Origin: CAYGYG01 sp964354155
GTDB taxonomy: Bacteria > Hydrothermota > Tepidihabitantia > SM23-42 > CAYGYG01
Assembly: GCA_964354155.1 (NCBI GenBank)
Contig: CAYGYG010000003.1
Coordinates: 76,756-140,755 of the forward strand
DNA: 64,000 bases
Direction: 5' to 3'
Part shown: piece by piece, positions 33,618 through 43,001 of the stretch
Layout: each line of letters opens with the position of its first letter
How positions within the stretch are numbered: position 1 is the stretch's first letter
Made by a program: the position numbers and the translations under genes
Notes under the pieces: generated by a model
The model's database searches: none
What the model was told of the DNA's origin: nothing
The model's input: only the letters and a program-made list of their open reading frames with translations

Positions 33618-36304
33618 AATCAGTAATTGTGTCGACTCTTCTTTCTATCAGCTTGCTGTTGGCCCAGGACAGCCTCAGATACCCGACTTCAATCCAGCCA
33701 CCGTTTGATGTGAAGGAGGCAGTACGGCAATTCGCACAGATGCCATCAGTGGACTTAGACGAACCCCCAACATTCTTGCTCGACACATTTGCTGCATATG
33801 TTCCGGCGCTGGATGCTCAGTCCAACGCTTCGATCGCCTATGACGGTACGAACTACCTTGTTGTCTGGCATGATGGCCGCAGTGGTTATCTGAACGGCGA
33901 CATTTATGGAGCGCGCGTCGATAAGAACGGGCGCGCTCTGGATCCGGCGGGCTTCCCCATCTGCCGAAGGCCGAACCACCAAGGCTATCCCTCGGTCGCG
34001 TTCGATGGTGGCAATTATCTCGTTGTATGGCAGGATGCGCGGATCGACACAGCTTACGATGTTTACGGTGCTCGTGTGAACAGAGCCGGAAAAGTGCTTG
34101 ACACCGTAGGCATTCCGATATCGCCGGCTGTGCACGCGCAGAAATTTCCGTCGGTGGCTTTCGATGGAAGGAACTTCTTAGTCGTATGGCAGGATTGCCG
34201 TGGGAACGGTTCAACTGTAGACATCTACGCAAGCCGGGTGAGTTCCGCAGGAACTGTTGTAGATGCCGCGGGCATCATCGTTTCAGCCGCTGGAGGTAAT
34301 CAGGTAAATCCTTCGATTGCATCTGACGCGACAAGCAGCCTGGTGGTGTGGCAGGATTACCGGAGCAACCCTTCGTACAGCGATATCTATGGTGCGCGGG
34401 TCAGTCAATCGGGCACAGTCCTTGAGCCGGCAGGTGTTTCCATCTCAGTCGCGAACAAGGATCAACGATGCCCAGCATTAGTCTTCGGTGTGGCTGACTA
34501 TCTTGTCTTGTGGAACGATTTCCGTGGTTCGGATAGTAGCGATATCTACGGCGCACGCGTCAGTCGAACCGGGGTTGTGCTTGATACCGCGGGTATTGTC
34601 ATCTCGGCATTGGCCAATCGACAGGAGTACCCGTCGGGTACCTTCGATGGAGTGAACTACTTTGTCGTTTGGGGGGATGAGCATACCGGGCCGCGCCGGT
34701 TCGACATCTACGGCGCACGCGTGAGTCAGTCCGGCGCAGTCGTAGACACTGAAGGAATCGCAATCTCGATTGTCGGTTCGAACGAAGGGTTGCCAGCGGT
34801 TGGTTACGACGGAAGCAGGTACTTTGTTGCGTGGGACGATTGGCGGGGAGGTGGTTGGGACATCTATGGGGCCAGGGTAGCCAAGGACGGGAATGTGATT
34901 GACTCAGCGGGAATCGTGGTGTCATTTGCAGCAACTGACCAGCGGTATCCTTCGGTCGCCTTCGACAGTACAAACTATCTCGCCGTCTGGCAGGAGTGGC
35001 GCGGCAACACGTTTGACATATATGGTTCCCGTGCCACTTCGCTTGGAGCCCTCGTCGACGAGAGGGGATTTCCGATATCGACGGCCAGCGGCTGGCAATG
35101 GTATCCGGCCGTGGCTTCGGACGGAATGGATCACTTGGTTGTATGGCAGGATCATCGTGCCAACGCTAGCTATGGAGACATCTACGGCGCGAGAGTCACA
35201 TGGTCTGGCATGGTCCTTGATCCGGAGGGAATTCCGATAGCGACGGTTCTCAACGAACGGACCCCTGCGCTTGCGCATGACGGCACGAACTACTTGGTGG
35301 TCTGGATGGAGGGAACCGGGGGCACTAGTATTTTTGGCTCACGAGTCGACCGGCAGGGATGCGTGATCGACACAAATGCAGTGGCTATCTCCGTCACTGG
35401 ATTGTCGCGAGCACCGAGCGTGACCTTTGGTAACACAAACTACTTTGTTGTTTGGTCTCAATCCGAGAACATCTACGGTGCGCGGGTAAGTATAGAAGGG
35501 GTAGTCCTTGATCCGGGTGGCATTGTCATCTCGGCGGCGGCCAGGGCGCAGAACCTACCACAGGCGGCGTTTGACGGCAATGACTACATGGTTGTGTGGC
35601 ACGACCAGCGGTCGGGTTCCTTGGATATCTACTGTTCGCGAGTCAGTCGAGACGGCGTTGTGCTCGATACCGGGGGCATTGCAGTCTCGACCGCCCCGGG
35701 TCACCAGGCGTCGGCGGCGATCGCGTTCGATGGGTGCAACTACGTGATCATGTGGGAAGACTACCGAAGCAATGCTTATGGTGATATTTACGGCGCACGC
35801 GTAACCAAATCCGGCGTAGTGGTGGACAGCTTTGCAGTATTCAACGAGGCAACGGCGGAACTGGTGCCAACCATTGTCTATGGAAGAGATGGCCGATGTC
35901 TGGTCGCGTACTACGGTTGGACGGATTCTCTGAAGCATAAGCCGGCCTATACATTCCGCGTATGGGGCCTCTTGACCCAGCCGATGTCGGCCATTGAGGC
36001 TGGTGCACCGGCGCCCACGTTCATCGAACGGCTCGAGATCCACCCCAATCCGTTCCGAGGGCAGACGAAGATCGAACTCGGCACGGCGCATGGGGCAAAG
36101 AGCATGGAGCTAAGGATTTATGACGTGTCCGGTAGGATGGTGAAGTCATTCCCTCTTGCTTCGCGGACCTGTCTACTCGCTACTTCTTCCATCGCCTGGG
36201 ATGGTACTGATGACCGCGGTGCGCAGCTTCCCGCTGGGGTCTACTTCTGTCGACTGGGAAAGCACTCTGACTGTGTAACCCGGAAGGTTGTCAAACTGGA
36301 GTAG
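33614..36304 (+). CDS. Secreted tandem-repeat protein 2
   Basis: 896 residues, paralog of the preceding gene and translationally coupled to it (ATGA). Signal peptide MKSVIVSTLLSISLLLAQ. The segment QDSLRYPTSIQPPFD is nearly identical to that of protein 1 at both protein and DNA level. Thirteen repeats of the LVVWQDxR..DIYGARV type, then the terminal GWTDSLKHKPAYTFRVWG unit and the C-terminal domain (LEIHPNPFRGQTKIEL, AGVYFCRLGKHSD). Exported to the cell surface or medium if a type IX-like system is present; none of its components is in this window. Confidence 0.88.
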   Translation: MKSVIVSTLLSISLLLAQDSLRYPTSIQPPFDVKEAVRQFAQMPSVDLDEPPTFLLDTFAAYVPALDAQSNASIAYDGTNYLVVWHDGRSGYLNGDIYGARVDKNGRALDPAGFPICRRPNHQGYPSVAFDGGNYLVVWQDARIDTAYDVYGARVNRAGKVLDTVGIPISPAVHAQKFPSVAFDGRNFLVVWQDCRGNGSTVDIYASRVSSAGTVVDAAGIIVSAAGGNQVNPSIASDATSSLVVWQDYRSNPSYSDIYGARVSQSGTVLEPAGVSISVANKDQRCPALVFGVADYLVLWNDFRGSDSSDIYGARVSRTGVVLDTAGIVISALANRQEYPSGTFDGVNYFVVWGDEHTGPRRFDIYGARVSQSGAVVDTEGIAISIVGSNEGLPAVGYDGSRYFVAWDDWRGGGWDIYGARVAKDGNVIDSAGIVVSFAATDQRYPSVAFDSTNYLAVWQEWRGNTFDIYGSRATSLGALVDERGFPISTASGWQWYPAVASDGMDHLVVWQDHRANASYGDIYGARVTWSGMVLDPEGIPIATVLNERTPALAHDGTNYLVVWMEGTGGTSIFGSRVDRQGCVIDTNAVAISVTGLSRAPSVTFGNTNYFVVWSQSENIYGARVSIEGVVLDPGGIVISAAARAQNLPQAAFDGNDYMVVWHDQRSGSLDIYCSRVSRDGVVLDTGGIAVSTAPGHQASAAIAFDGCNYVIMWEDYRSNAYGDIYGARVTKSGVVVDSFAVFNEATAELVPTIVYGRDGRCLVAYYGWTDSLKHKPAYTFRVWGLLTQPMSAIEAGAPAPTFIERLEIHPNPFRGQTKIELGTAHGAKSMELRIYDVSGRMVKSFPLASRTCLLATSSIAWDGTDDRGAQLPAGVYFCRLGKHSDCVTRKVVKLE
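36154..36193 (+). repeat. Low-complexity tract inside the C-terminal domain of repeat protein 2
   Basis: cttgcttcg and ctactcgctacttc units at the same position as in protein 1, directly before the WDGTDD codons. Confidence 0.6.
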
Positions 36305-36352
36305 AGCGCAGTTTTTCTGCTTTCTTCTTTCCCTAACCTCTAGCTTCTTTTT

Positions 36353-37498
36353 CTACTCCCATACCCCCGCGATTTTGAATCCGCAGAACTTGCAGTTGTT
36401 ACCTTTCAAGTTGTTGGCCTTGATCGTGTAGCCGACGCGTTCGATGACCGCCTTCTTGCATTTCGGGCAGTAGGTATTCTCTTCTGGTTGGCCCGGCAGG
36501 TTGCCGATGTAGACGTAGTGAAGACCTGCTCCCCGGGCGATGTCATAGGCCTGCTTGAGAGTCTCGGCTGGGGTTGGGATGAGGTTGTTGAGCTTGTACA
36601 TAGGGTAGAACCGGGATATGTGAAGCGGCACGTCAAGTCCCAACTCCTTGACAATCCATTCGCACATCATTCTCATGTCGTCCGGGTTGTCATTTTTGGT
36701 GGGAATGATCAGATTAGTGATCTCAAGGTGGACCCTATTCTTCTTCAGAGTCTTGAGTGTTGCCAAAACCGGAGCCAGGGTTCCTGAAGTCATTGACGTA
36801 TAGAACTCATTGGTAAACCCTTTGAGGTCGATATCCGCGGCGTCAAGGTACTGACACAACTCCTCGAGCGGTTTCTGATTGATGTAGCCGTTGGAATGCA
36901 TTACGTTCTTGATGCCTTGTTTCCGGGCCGACTTGCAGGTCGCAAGCATGTACTCAAAGAAAATCACCGGCTCAGTATAGGTGTAGGCAATTGTCGGGGA
37001 CCGATATTTTCGAGCCGAAGCAACGACGTCTTCTGGTCCGAGGTCGGCATTCTGGGTGTCTTCAGGCTCAGCCTGAGAGATATCCCAGTTCTGGCAGTTT
37101 TTGCAGGTGAAATTGCAGCCGGCCACCGCGATCGACAGGGCCGTGGTCCCAGGCAGGAAGTGGAAGAACGGTTTCTTTTCAATCGGATCGATATGGACCG
37201 CACAAGGATTGCCGTAGGCGAAAGTGTAGTACTTGCCTTCACGATTCTCCCGTGCCCGGCAGAACCCTTTCATCCCCGGTTTCACCACACATTCACGCGG
37301 GCACAATAGGCACTTCACATCCCCTTTGGGCAGGGCTAGGTAATGGAGTGCGGGCTGAGGGTTGACATAGCCGAGCTTGATATCCTGGGCACTGAGCCGT
37401 TCCGCCGACTTGACCAGCAGCGCAAGCGAGGTGCCGCCCCAGAGACACTTCTTGAGAAAATCTCGCCGGGTGATGCAGCTTTCGAAGAAGAGATTCAT
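36353..37498 (-). CDS. AmmeMemoRadiSam-type radical SAM enzyme with Tat signal
   Basis: 381 residues from ATG 37498; the longer frame to 37564 overlaps the upstream gene. The N-terminus TRRDFLKKCLWGGTSLALL is a clear twin-arginine (Tat) motif. Then four Cys (63, 66, 70, 80) in CLLCPREC...GFC, the radical SAM cluster CNFTCKNC (Cys128, 132, 135), a TIM-barrel half and a C-terminal zinc-ribbon-like CPKC...CKFC. This matches the AmmeMemoRadiSam radical SAM family (AmrS/PflA-like); its substrate is unknown. No Memo or AMMECR1 gene is adjacent. Last gene of an operon of secreted proteins. Its TAG stop lies in a GAGTAG-rich tract. Confidence 0.88.
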   Translation of the reverse strand: MNLFFESCITRRDFLKKCLWGGTSLALLVKSAERLSAQDIKLGYVNPQPALHYLALPKGDVKCLLCPRECVVKPGMKGFCRARENREGKYYTFAYGNPCAVHIDPIEKKPFFHFLPGTTALSIAVAGCNFTCKNCQNWDISQAEPEDTQNADLGPEDVVASARKYRSPTIAYTYTEPVIFFEYMLATCKSARKQGIKNVMHSNGYINQKPLEELCQYLDAADIDLKGFTNEFYTSMTSGTLAPVLATLKTLKKNRVHLEITNLIIPTKNDNPDDMRMMCEWIVKELGLDVPLHISRFYPMYKLNNLIPTPAETLKQAYDIARGAGLHYVYIGNLPGQPEENTYCPKCKKAVIERVGYTIKANNLKGNNCKFCGFKIAGVWE

Positions 37499-37514
37499 TT
37501 TGGACGTTTGATTC

Positions 37515-39467
37515 TTACCTAATGAGGGCCATCTTGATACTGGCTTTCTCGGATGGCGTCTCAAGCGTTATGAAGTAGACGCCGTTGCCGAGTTTGTGTC
37601 CTTGATCATCGACACCATTCCAGGCAACACAATGCCGGCCAGCCCGAGCCGGTCCCTTGACCAGGGTTCTAACCCGCCGACCGCGCACATCAAAGACCTT
37701 CAGGGAAACGGATCCGGCCTGGGGGACTGAGAAGCTAATGCGGCTTGACTGGATCATGGGATTTGGAGTCGCCCTGAGGAGATACTTGGGTCGACCGTGA
37801 TGTTCAACGGCCGATTCCTCGATCTGCACCGGCGCGGTCGTGGTAAACTTGATGGCCCGGCCTGGCCCGAGTGGTGCGGCATACTGGTCATAGACTCGGT
37901 CGTAGAGATGCTGGATGCCGACGGCCTGAGCAGTGTCTTCGATGCCCACGGTCGATGAATGGAAGCCGTTGGCCGTGCGGTACTGAAAGAGAATGACATT
38001 GTCACCAGTCGGAGTCAGAACCGTCGAGTCGTAGATGATGACTTCGAACTTGTCGCGCCGCGAACCGCCACCGTAGTAGACCAGACTGTCGTATTCGACA
38101 ATGAAGCGATGATTGGTAACGTCATGATAGTACCAGATGGCATGGCTCGAGTCGGCGAAGAGGTCGTCCCAGTTGGGCGCCAGCATTGCCGGCGGGCCAT
38201 GGGGATCGGGCATTGGAAAATTCAGATTGTCGGTCAGAGTCGTGGTGCCGGCCGCAAGCCAACCATTGGTACAAATCGAAAGGTCTGAAAACCTGTAGCT
38301 GTAGTATTTGAAGGTAAAGGGCAGGGGGATGGTCACGGTCTGCTCATCACCCAGGACGAGTTGCGTGCCGATGCCCTTGATCTCGGCCCAATTGTAGGTC
38401 GGGTGCTGGGGGTCGACATCGGTATCATCATATGCCCAGTACCGGTGCTGGTTATCCGGTATCGGCAGGCAAGTTAGGTCGCCGACGGTTAGTTTGAAGC
38501 TTTCAGTATCAGCGTAGGCCTTGCCATCGTAGCTGAGCACGAGCGTGAAGCCGGCCCGTGTACCATGTGGTGTGTCGGGCCGCGCCAGCAGGATGAAAGG
38601 ATCCGCGCTGTTTGAGACCGTGTCGCCCCCACCGATATTGCCGTAGAATCCGAGACTATCCAGGATCTCAACATAGGGGCAGGTGCTATGAAGCTTAGCG
38701 TTGACATTGCCGGCATCAAGCCCGACATTCCGTAGCGTGACTAAAAGGTTGGCCAATTCGCCAGGGTCAAGCCGTTGATTGTTATTGCCGCCCTGGTCAT
38801 CGACTTTGTTTCTCAAATAGACGATCTTGGGACGGGTAGGAGTATAAGTCAGTGATATGTTGTCGGCGAAGACCTTCGCCTCAGGATAGACCCCTCAGCA
38901 GCCATAAGTTGAAAAGGCATGGAGCCCGACTTTGATGCGCTTTACCTGCGCCGGATTGACCACGGAGAGGTTGGTCAATTCGTTTCTGATGTCAAAAGCG
39001 TAACGATGCCAGTTCATGGTGTCCGGTGCCAGTATCAAGTGGAGGGTCGGTGTATTCTGCCAGTTGCAGTACATGGTGCCACGATAGATGCGCGTTGTCC
39101 CAAGAACGACATCGTTGTTGTCTAGGTATTGAAGGGCGATGGCTGACGCCGAGTAGTAGTCGAAATTGTTCCTCTGACATTGAGGAAAGAGCCGGGCGTC
39201 GACCGAGAAGCGGATGTCGAGATTGGGCGCCGGCACCATCTGGCAGAGGAAGGCCGAGCCATGCAGATACTTGCGGGCATACCCTTCGGTGTCCGAGTCG
39301 GCATCATAGTTACCGCGGTCGAAGGTGTAGAATCCAGGGTTTATCTGATCACCAGCCAGTTCCTGGAGCCACCCGTTTGCCAGCGGCGTTTCGAAAGCGC
39401 CATTGGTGAGCAGTTCAGCCGCGAAGAGCGCCGTTGTGAAGCTCAAGATGAAGAACGTGCTTTTCAT
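37515..39467 (-). CDS. Secreted protein with CBM-like and FlgD-like domains, interrupted by in-frame TGA
   Basis: One continuous reading frame of 650 codons broken by a TGA at 38895-38897 (residue 191, directly after a Cys codon). Signal peptide MKSTFFILSFTTALFA; a galactose-binding/CBM-like domain (about 20-210) whose final motif GVYPEAKVFADNIS continues past the TGA; a CARDB-like domain (RLDPGELANLLVTLRNVG); a beta-rich module with ICTNGWLAAG and APNWDDLF; and a C-terminal FlgD/sorting-like domain (KVFDVRGRRVRTLVKG, LGNGVYFITLE). The second part has no natural start, so it is not an independent gene. The TGA is a nonsense mutation, a sequence error or recoding as selenocysteine (a SECIS-like hairpin lies downstream). 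Seven bases after the stop of repeat protein 3. Confidence 0.75.
38865..38880 (-). promoter_or_regulatory. SECIS-like hairpin after the in-frame TGA
   Basis: On the minus strand GGCGA-AGGTCT-TCGCC, a 5-bp stem with an AGGTCT loop, begins 14 bases past the TGA. The loop is the one that SelB recognises in E. coli fdhF. The sequence also simply encodes EAKVFA, so it may be chance. Confidence 0.3.
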
Positions 39468-39474
39468 ATGCCTG

Positions 39475-42063
39475 CTATTCGAGTTTGACGACCTTTTCGG
39501 TCCATCGTTTAGTCCCGGCCGCTAGGGTTGCGAAATAGACGCCAGCGGGAAGCTTGAGGCCGGAATTGTCGCTACCGTCCCACGTGACGAAACACGAGGG
39601 ACGAGGGATGAGGGATGAGGGAAGATTGAAGGACCTTACAGCTCTGCCTGAGACATCGTGTATTCTAAGGGTCACCTTCTCATCGGCTAGAGGTGAAAGT
39701 CTGATGCCCAAAGACCGGGTAAAAGGATTTGGCGTGATGGTTAGCGGCGCGCAGGCCGGAAGCCGATCTTCGACGGTTTCTTCGATACCGACGACATAGA
39801 TCATTTTCCCCCAGATGCGCATTGTGTGAGCAGGTCGACTCTGGAGGGAGTCGGTCCAGCCGGAGTACAGACACAGGAAGCCCGAACCCCACGCGGCAAG
39901 CGCGGGCGTGATCTGATTCGAAGTCTGAGACGAGACGATGGTCGAATCGTAGATCATTCCCGTTGCGCCGAGGCGGGCTGCCCAGATGTCGGTTTCGACC
40001 TGCGATCGCTTGTCCTGCCAGACGATTCCGAAGAGCGATGCACAGGCTACATCGGGGTAGTCTTGATGGTGTAGTGCATGAGTGACGATTATCCCATCCG
40101 GGTCGAGCACGACCCCGCTGCTCGTCACGCGGGTCGCAAAAATGTCATTGTAGACATAACGGATATCCTGCCATACCACCAGGTAGTTGCCAAGGCCGTA
40201 GGTTACTCTGGGATTGAGCTGTTCGGACTGGGCGGTTGAAACGGGAATGCCGCCTGGGTCAAGGATTCGACCGGCTTGGTCGATGCGCGTTGCATAGATG
40301 TCAAAGTCATGACTATGGCCACGGTGCCACACAAGCATTGCGTTGGTTGGGCCAGCCGCAACGGCCGGTGCACCTTCAATGAAGCTTGTCGCGGCGATCG
40401 AAATCGCTGTCGTGTCTATGACGATGCCGGAGCGGTTTACCCGCGCCGCATAGATATCGGCATTGCCGCTTCTCTCATCCTGCCATGCAACGATGAAATT
40501 GGCACCGTCAAATGCAACGGCTGGTGACCGCTGGTCTCCGGGTGCGGTGCAGATCGGAATACCAGACGGCTGCAACGGCTGCATTGTGAGGGGGTCAAGG
40601 AGGGTACCGTAGATGTCATACTGACCGTTCCTCGAGTCCTGCCAGACAGCGAACGGCACGTTGCCGTCAATTGCGAGGGCCGGAGCTTCCTGCCAACGCG
40701 GTGCGGCTGAGATGCAAATCGCCGACGTATCGAGAACTGAACCAAACCAATTGACCCTCGCGCCGAAAATATCTGCACAGCCGTCGGCCGAACGTGCATC
40801 GCTCCACACTACCGCGCACCATCGGGTTGGGTTGTCGACTGCTGCCGGAGTCAACTGTCCGTAGGGTGCATTTGAGAGCAGAATACCTGCCGTGTCGAGG
40901 TTGGTGCCGCTTGAAGTCAGGCGCGCACCGTAGATGTCCGGGTCGCCCGAGACATGCCGTCCGTCATCCCAGGAGATCAGCAGCTGCGTGTCGGCGGCGG
41001 CGATGGCCGGGTAGTACTTGGTGCCGGCTGACGTGGCAACGGGTATACCGTTCGGGTCAATCACCGCCCCGGTCTGGGTCACGCGGCAACCATAGATCTT
41101 GGCAATGCCCGCCCGGGCATCGTCCCAGACGACGACGTAGTTAGTGCGGTCAAAGGCCAGGGCCGTATTGCACTGACTGCCGGGGTAAGCGGAAAGGACC
41201 AGTCCTGAAGGGTCGAGTACGGTTCCGCTGCGGTCAACTCTTGCTCCGTAAAGATCGAAATCGCCGCCCCGGCTGTCCTGCCAGGTGACAAAATAGTTGT
41301 CGCCGCCGAAGACCACGGCCGGGAAGCTCTGTTCTCCTGTTCCGGTTGAGACGGCAAGGCCGGAGGAATCAAGAAGTATCCCATTGCGGTCTACCCTTGT
41401 CCCATAGAGATCGAAGGCGCCGTTGCGGCTGTCATGCCATGTCACCAGTGCCTGACCGCTAGTCTGATCACAAGCCAGAGCCGGGCTATGCTGGCCATTT
41501 GGGGCCAGGGTGATCGGGAAGCCTACGGTGTCCAGAACTTGGCCTGAAGACCGCACTCTGGTTCCATAGATGTCCCAGAACGTATTACGCCGGTCCTGCC
41601 ACACGACCAGAAAATCGGTACCATTGTAGACCACGGCCGGACTGAGCTGCTCATAGGTAGCGTTACAGATGCGTATTCCTGCGGTGTCCAGCACCCCGCC
41701 ATTTCGGTCGACCCGGGCACCGTAGATATCGAAATCCCAGGTCGCGCGAAGATCGGTCCAGACAACAAGGTAATTGGTCCCGTCAAAGGCCGCGGCCGGG
41801 AAGCATTGTTCGCCGTTGGCGTGGCAGATCAGGATGCCTCCCGGATCAAGGACAACGCCATCACGGGCCACGCGGGCGCCGTATATGTTACGGTCAAAAT
41901 CGTCCCTCATATCGGTCCAGACGACGAGGTAGTTAGTCCCGTCAAAGGCGACGGCCGCCTGCTCTTGGTCTCCGGCGGCGGCGCGTATGATGCAGTCGTC
42001 GTCGAGCAGGAATTCTCCGGTTGGGAGGCTGACGGCCAAGACGACATATAAGAGATAGATCAT
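39475..42063 (-). CDS. Secreted tandem-repeat protein 3
   Basis: 862 residues, paralog of the two plus-strand repeat proteins. Signal peptide MIYLLYVVLAVSLPTG. Thirteen repeats of the FDGTNYLVVWTDxR..DIYGARV type, then the degenerate GWTDSLQSRPAHTMRIWGK unit and the C-terminal domain (LTITPNPFTRSLGIRL, AGVYFATLAAGTK). AGGAA lies eight bases before ATG 42063. First gene of a minus-strand operon with the TGA-interrupted secreted protein and the Tat radical SAM enzyme. A simple-sequence insert (39587-39630) falls in the same C-terminal loop as in its paralogs, but with a different repeat unit. Confidence 0.88.
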   Translation of the reverse strand: MIYLLYVVLAVSLPTGEFLLDDDCIIRAAAGDQEQAAVAFDGTNYLVVWTDMRDDFDRNIYGARVARDGVVLDPGGILICHANGEQCFPAAAFDGTNYLVVWTDLRATWDFDIYGARVDRNGGVLDTAGIRICNATYEQLSPAVVYNGTDFLVVWQDRRNTFWDIYGTRVRSSGQVLDTVGFPITLAPNGQHSPALACDQTSGQALVTWHDSRNGAFDLYGTRVDRNGILLDSSGLAVSTGTGEQSFPAVVFGGDNYFVTWQDSRGGDFDLYGARVDRSGTVLDPSGLVLSAYPGSQCNTALAFDRTNYVVVWDDARAGIAKIYGCRVTQTGAVIDPNGIPVATSAGTKYYPAIAAADTQLLISWDDGRHVSGDPDIYGARLTSSGTNLDTAGILLSNAPYGQLTPAAVDNPTRWCAVVWSDARSADGCADIFGARVNWFGSVLDTSAICISAAPRWQEAPALAIDGNVPFAVWQDSRNGQYDIYGTLLDPLTMQPLQPSGIPICTAPGDQRSPAVAFDGANFIVAWQDERSGNADIYAARVNRSGIVIDTTAISIAATSFIEGAPAVAAGPTNAMLVWHRGHSHDFDIYATRIDQAGRILDPGGIPVSTAQSEQLNPRVTYGLGNYLVVWQDIRYVYNDIFATRVTSSGVVLDPDGIIVTHALHHQDYPDVACASLFGIVWQDKRSQVETDIWAARLGATGMIYDSTIVSSQTSNQITPALAAWGSGFLCLYSGWTDSLQSRPAHTMRIWGKMIYVVGIEETVEDRLPACAPLTITPNPFTRSLGIRLSPLADEKVTLRIHDVSGRAVRSFNLPSSLIPRPSCFVTWDGSDNSGLKLPAGVYFATLAAGTKRWTEKVVKLE
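39587..39630 (-). repeat. Low-complexity tract inside the C-terminal domain of repeat protein 3
   Basis: On the minus strand ccctcatccctcatccctcgt-type units encode SSLIPRPS before the WDGSDN codons. Position matches the tracts in proteins 1 and 2 although the unit differs. Confidence 0.6.
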
Positions 42064-42140
42064 CGATCAGTTCCTGTTATGAGGGTAACTATATTGACCG
42101 AGATGTCAAGAGTGAATCGAGGTGGGCGTTTGGGGTGAAT

Positions 42141-42965
42141 CTAAACTCCCTGCCGAAGCTTGTCAGGCGGCAAGGAGGAAGTATAAGACAGCTCGGCACC
42201 GAAGAGGAAGATATAGGCCGAATAAAAACCCCAGAGGTATAGAATGATGATTGCCGCCAGCGAACCGTAGATCTGCTGGTAGTTCACAACTTTGGTTATG
42301 TATAGTGAAAAGAGCAGCTTGGCCAGCTCCCAGAAGAAACCGGTGAAAGCACCTCCGACATAAGCATCGCGGAAACGCACCTTGTGATTAGGGGCGTACC
42401 TGTAGACCAAGGCAAACATGTTGATGCTGACAAAGAGCGTGACGATGGGCGATTTGAGGGAACTGAGCTTCAAGATTTTGATGCCGGCCGCACTGGCGTA
42501 GAAGGTTGTAGCAATCGAGGCAATGAAGACGATGACCAGGATGAAAGCCATTAGCAGGGTAACCAGGCTCTTTTTAAGGAAGGGCCGGTCATCGCGGTCG
42601 CCCCAGATAACATTCAACGAAGTTTCAACGGTCCTGAAAATACCACCGACCGCCCAGAGAAAGAAGAGAAAACCGAGGATCGCAAACACAACCGATGTCT
42701 GCTTGACCGCCGAAATGCTTCGCACAATGCCGTCAACACCCTCGGGAAAAACCTGTTGCACAATCGGCAGGATGCGGTCGATGATTGACTCAGATGAACC
42801 GAGCACATAGACCGAGATCGAAATCACGGCCAGCAACAGCGGGAACAGGCTGAACATCGCGGAGTGAGTGAGGGCCTGGGCCAATAGGGGACAGCGGTCT
42901 TTTTGGAACTTGATGTAGGACCGGGCCAGGCCCTGTCCTACCAGACCGAAGATTCGTAACACCAT
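42141..42965 (-). CDS. YihY/virulence factor BrkB family membrane protein
   Basis: 274 residues from ATG 42965, fixed by a consensus promoter seven bases upstream; an upstream GTG/TTG at 43004 falls inside the promoter. Six membrane helices; family motifs AQALTHSAMFSLFPLLLAV near the N-terminus and LYITKVVNYQQIYGSLAAIIILYLWGFYSAY near the end. Formerly called RNase BN, now regarded as an inner-membrane protein of unclear transport function. Monocistronic, divergent from the NfeD operon. Confidence 0.9.
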   Translation of the reverse strand: MVLRIFGLVGQGLARSYIKFQKDRCPLLAQALTHSAMFSLFPLLLAVISISVYVLGSSESIIDRILPIVQQVFPEGVDGIVRSISAVKQTSVVFAILGFLFFLWAVGGIFRTVETSLNVIWGDRDDRPFLKKSLVTLLMAFILVIVFIASIATTFYASAAGIKILKLSSLKSPIVTLFVSINMFALVYRYAPNHKVRFRDAYVGGAFTGFFWELAKLLFSLYITKVVNYQQIYGSLAAIIILYLWGFYSAYIFLFGAELSYTSSLPPDKLRQGV

Positions 42966-42972
42966 CGGGCCA

Positions 42973-43001
42973 ATTATATTCACATCGTCGGGAGATGTCA
43001 A
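42973..43001 (-). promoter_or_regulatory. Promoter for the YihY gene
   Basis: TTGACA (42996-43001) and TATAAT (42973-42978), 17-bp spacer, seven bases before ATG 42965. It shows that translation does not start at 43004. Confidence 0.8.

Noticed and set aside
37515..38816. Second half of the TGA-interrupted gene as a separate CDS from TTG 38816
   Set aside because: No promoter, ribosome site or signal peptide; the protein reads straight on from the part before the TGA.
38895..38897. TGA read as Trp or Gly by an altered genetic code
   Set aside because: Many intact genes in the window end in TGA, and ATGA overlaps need it as a stop.
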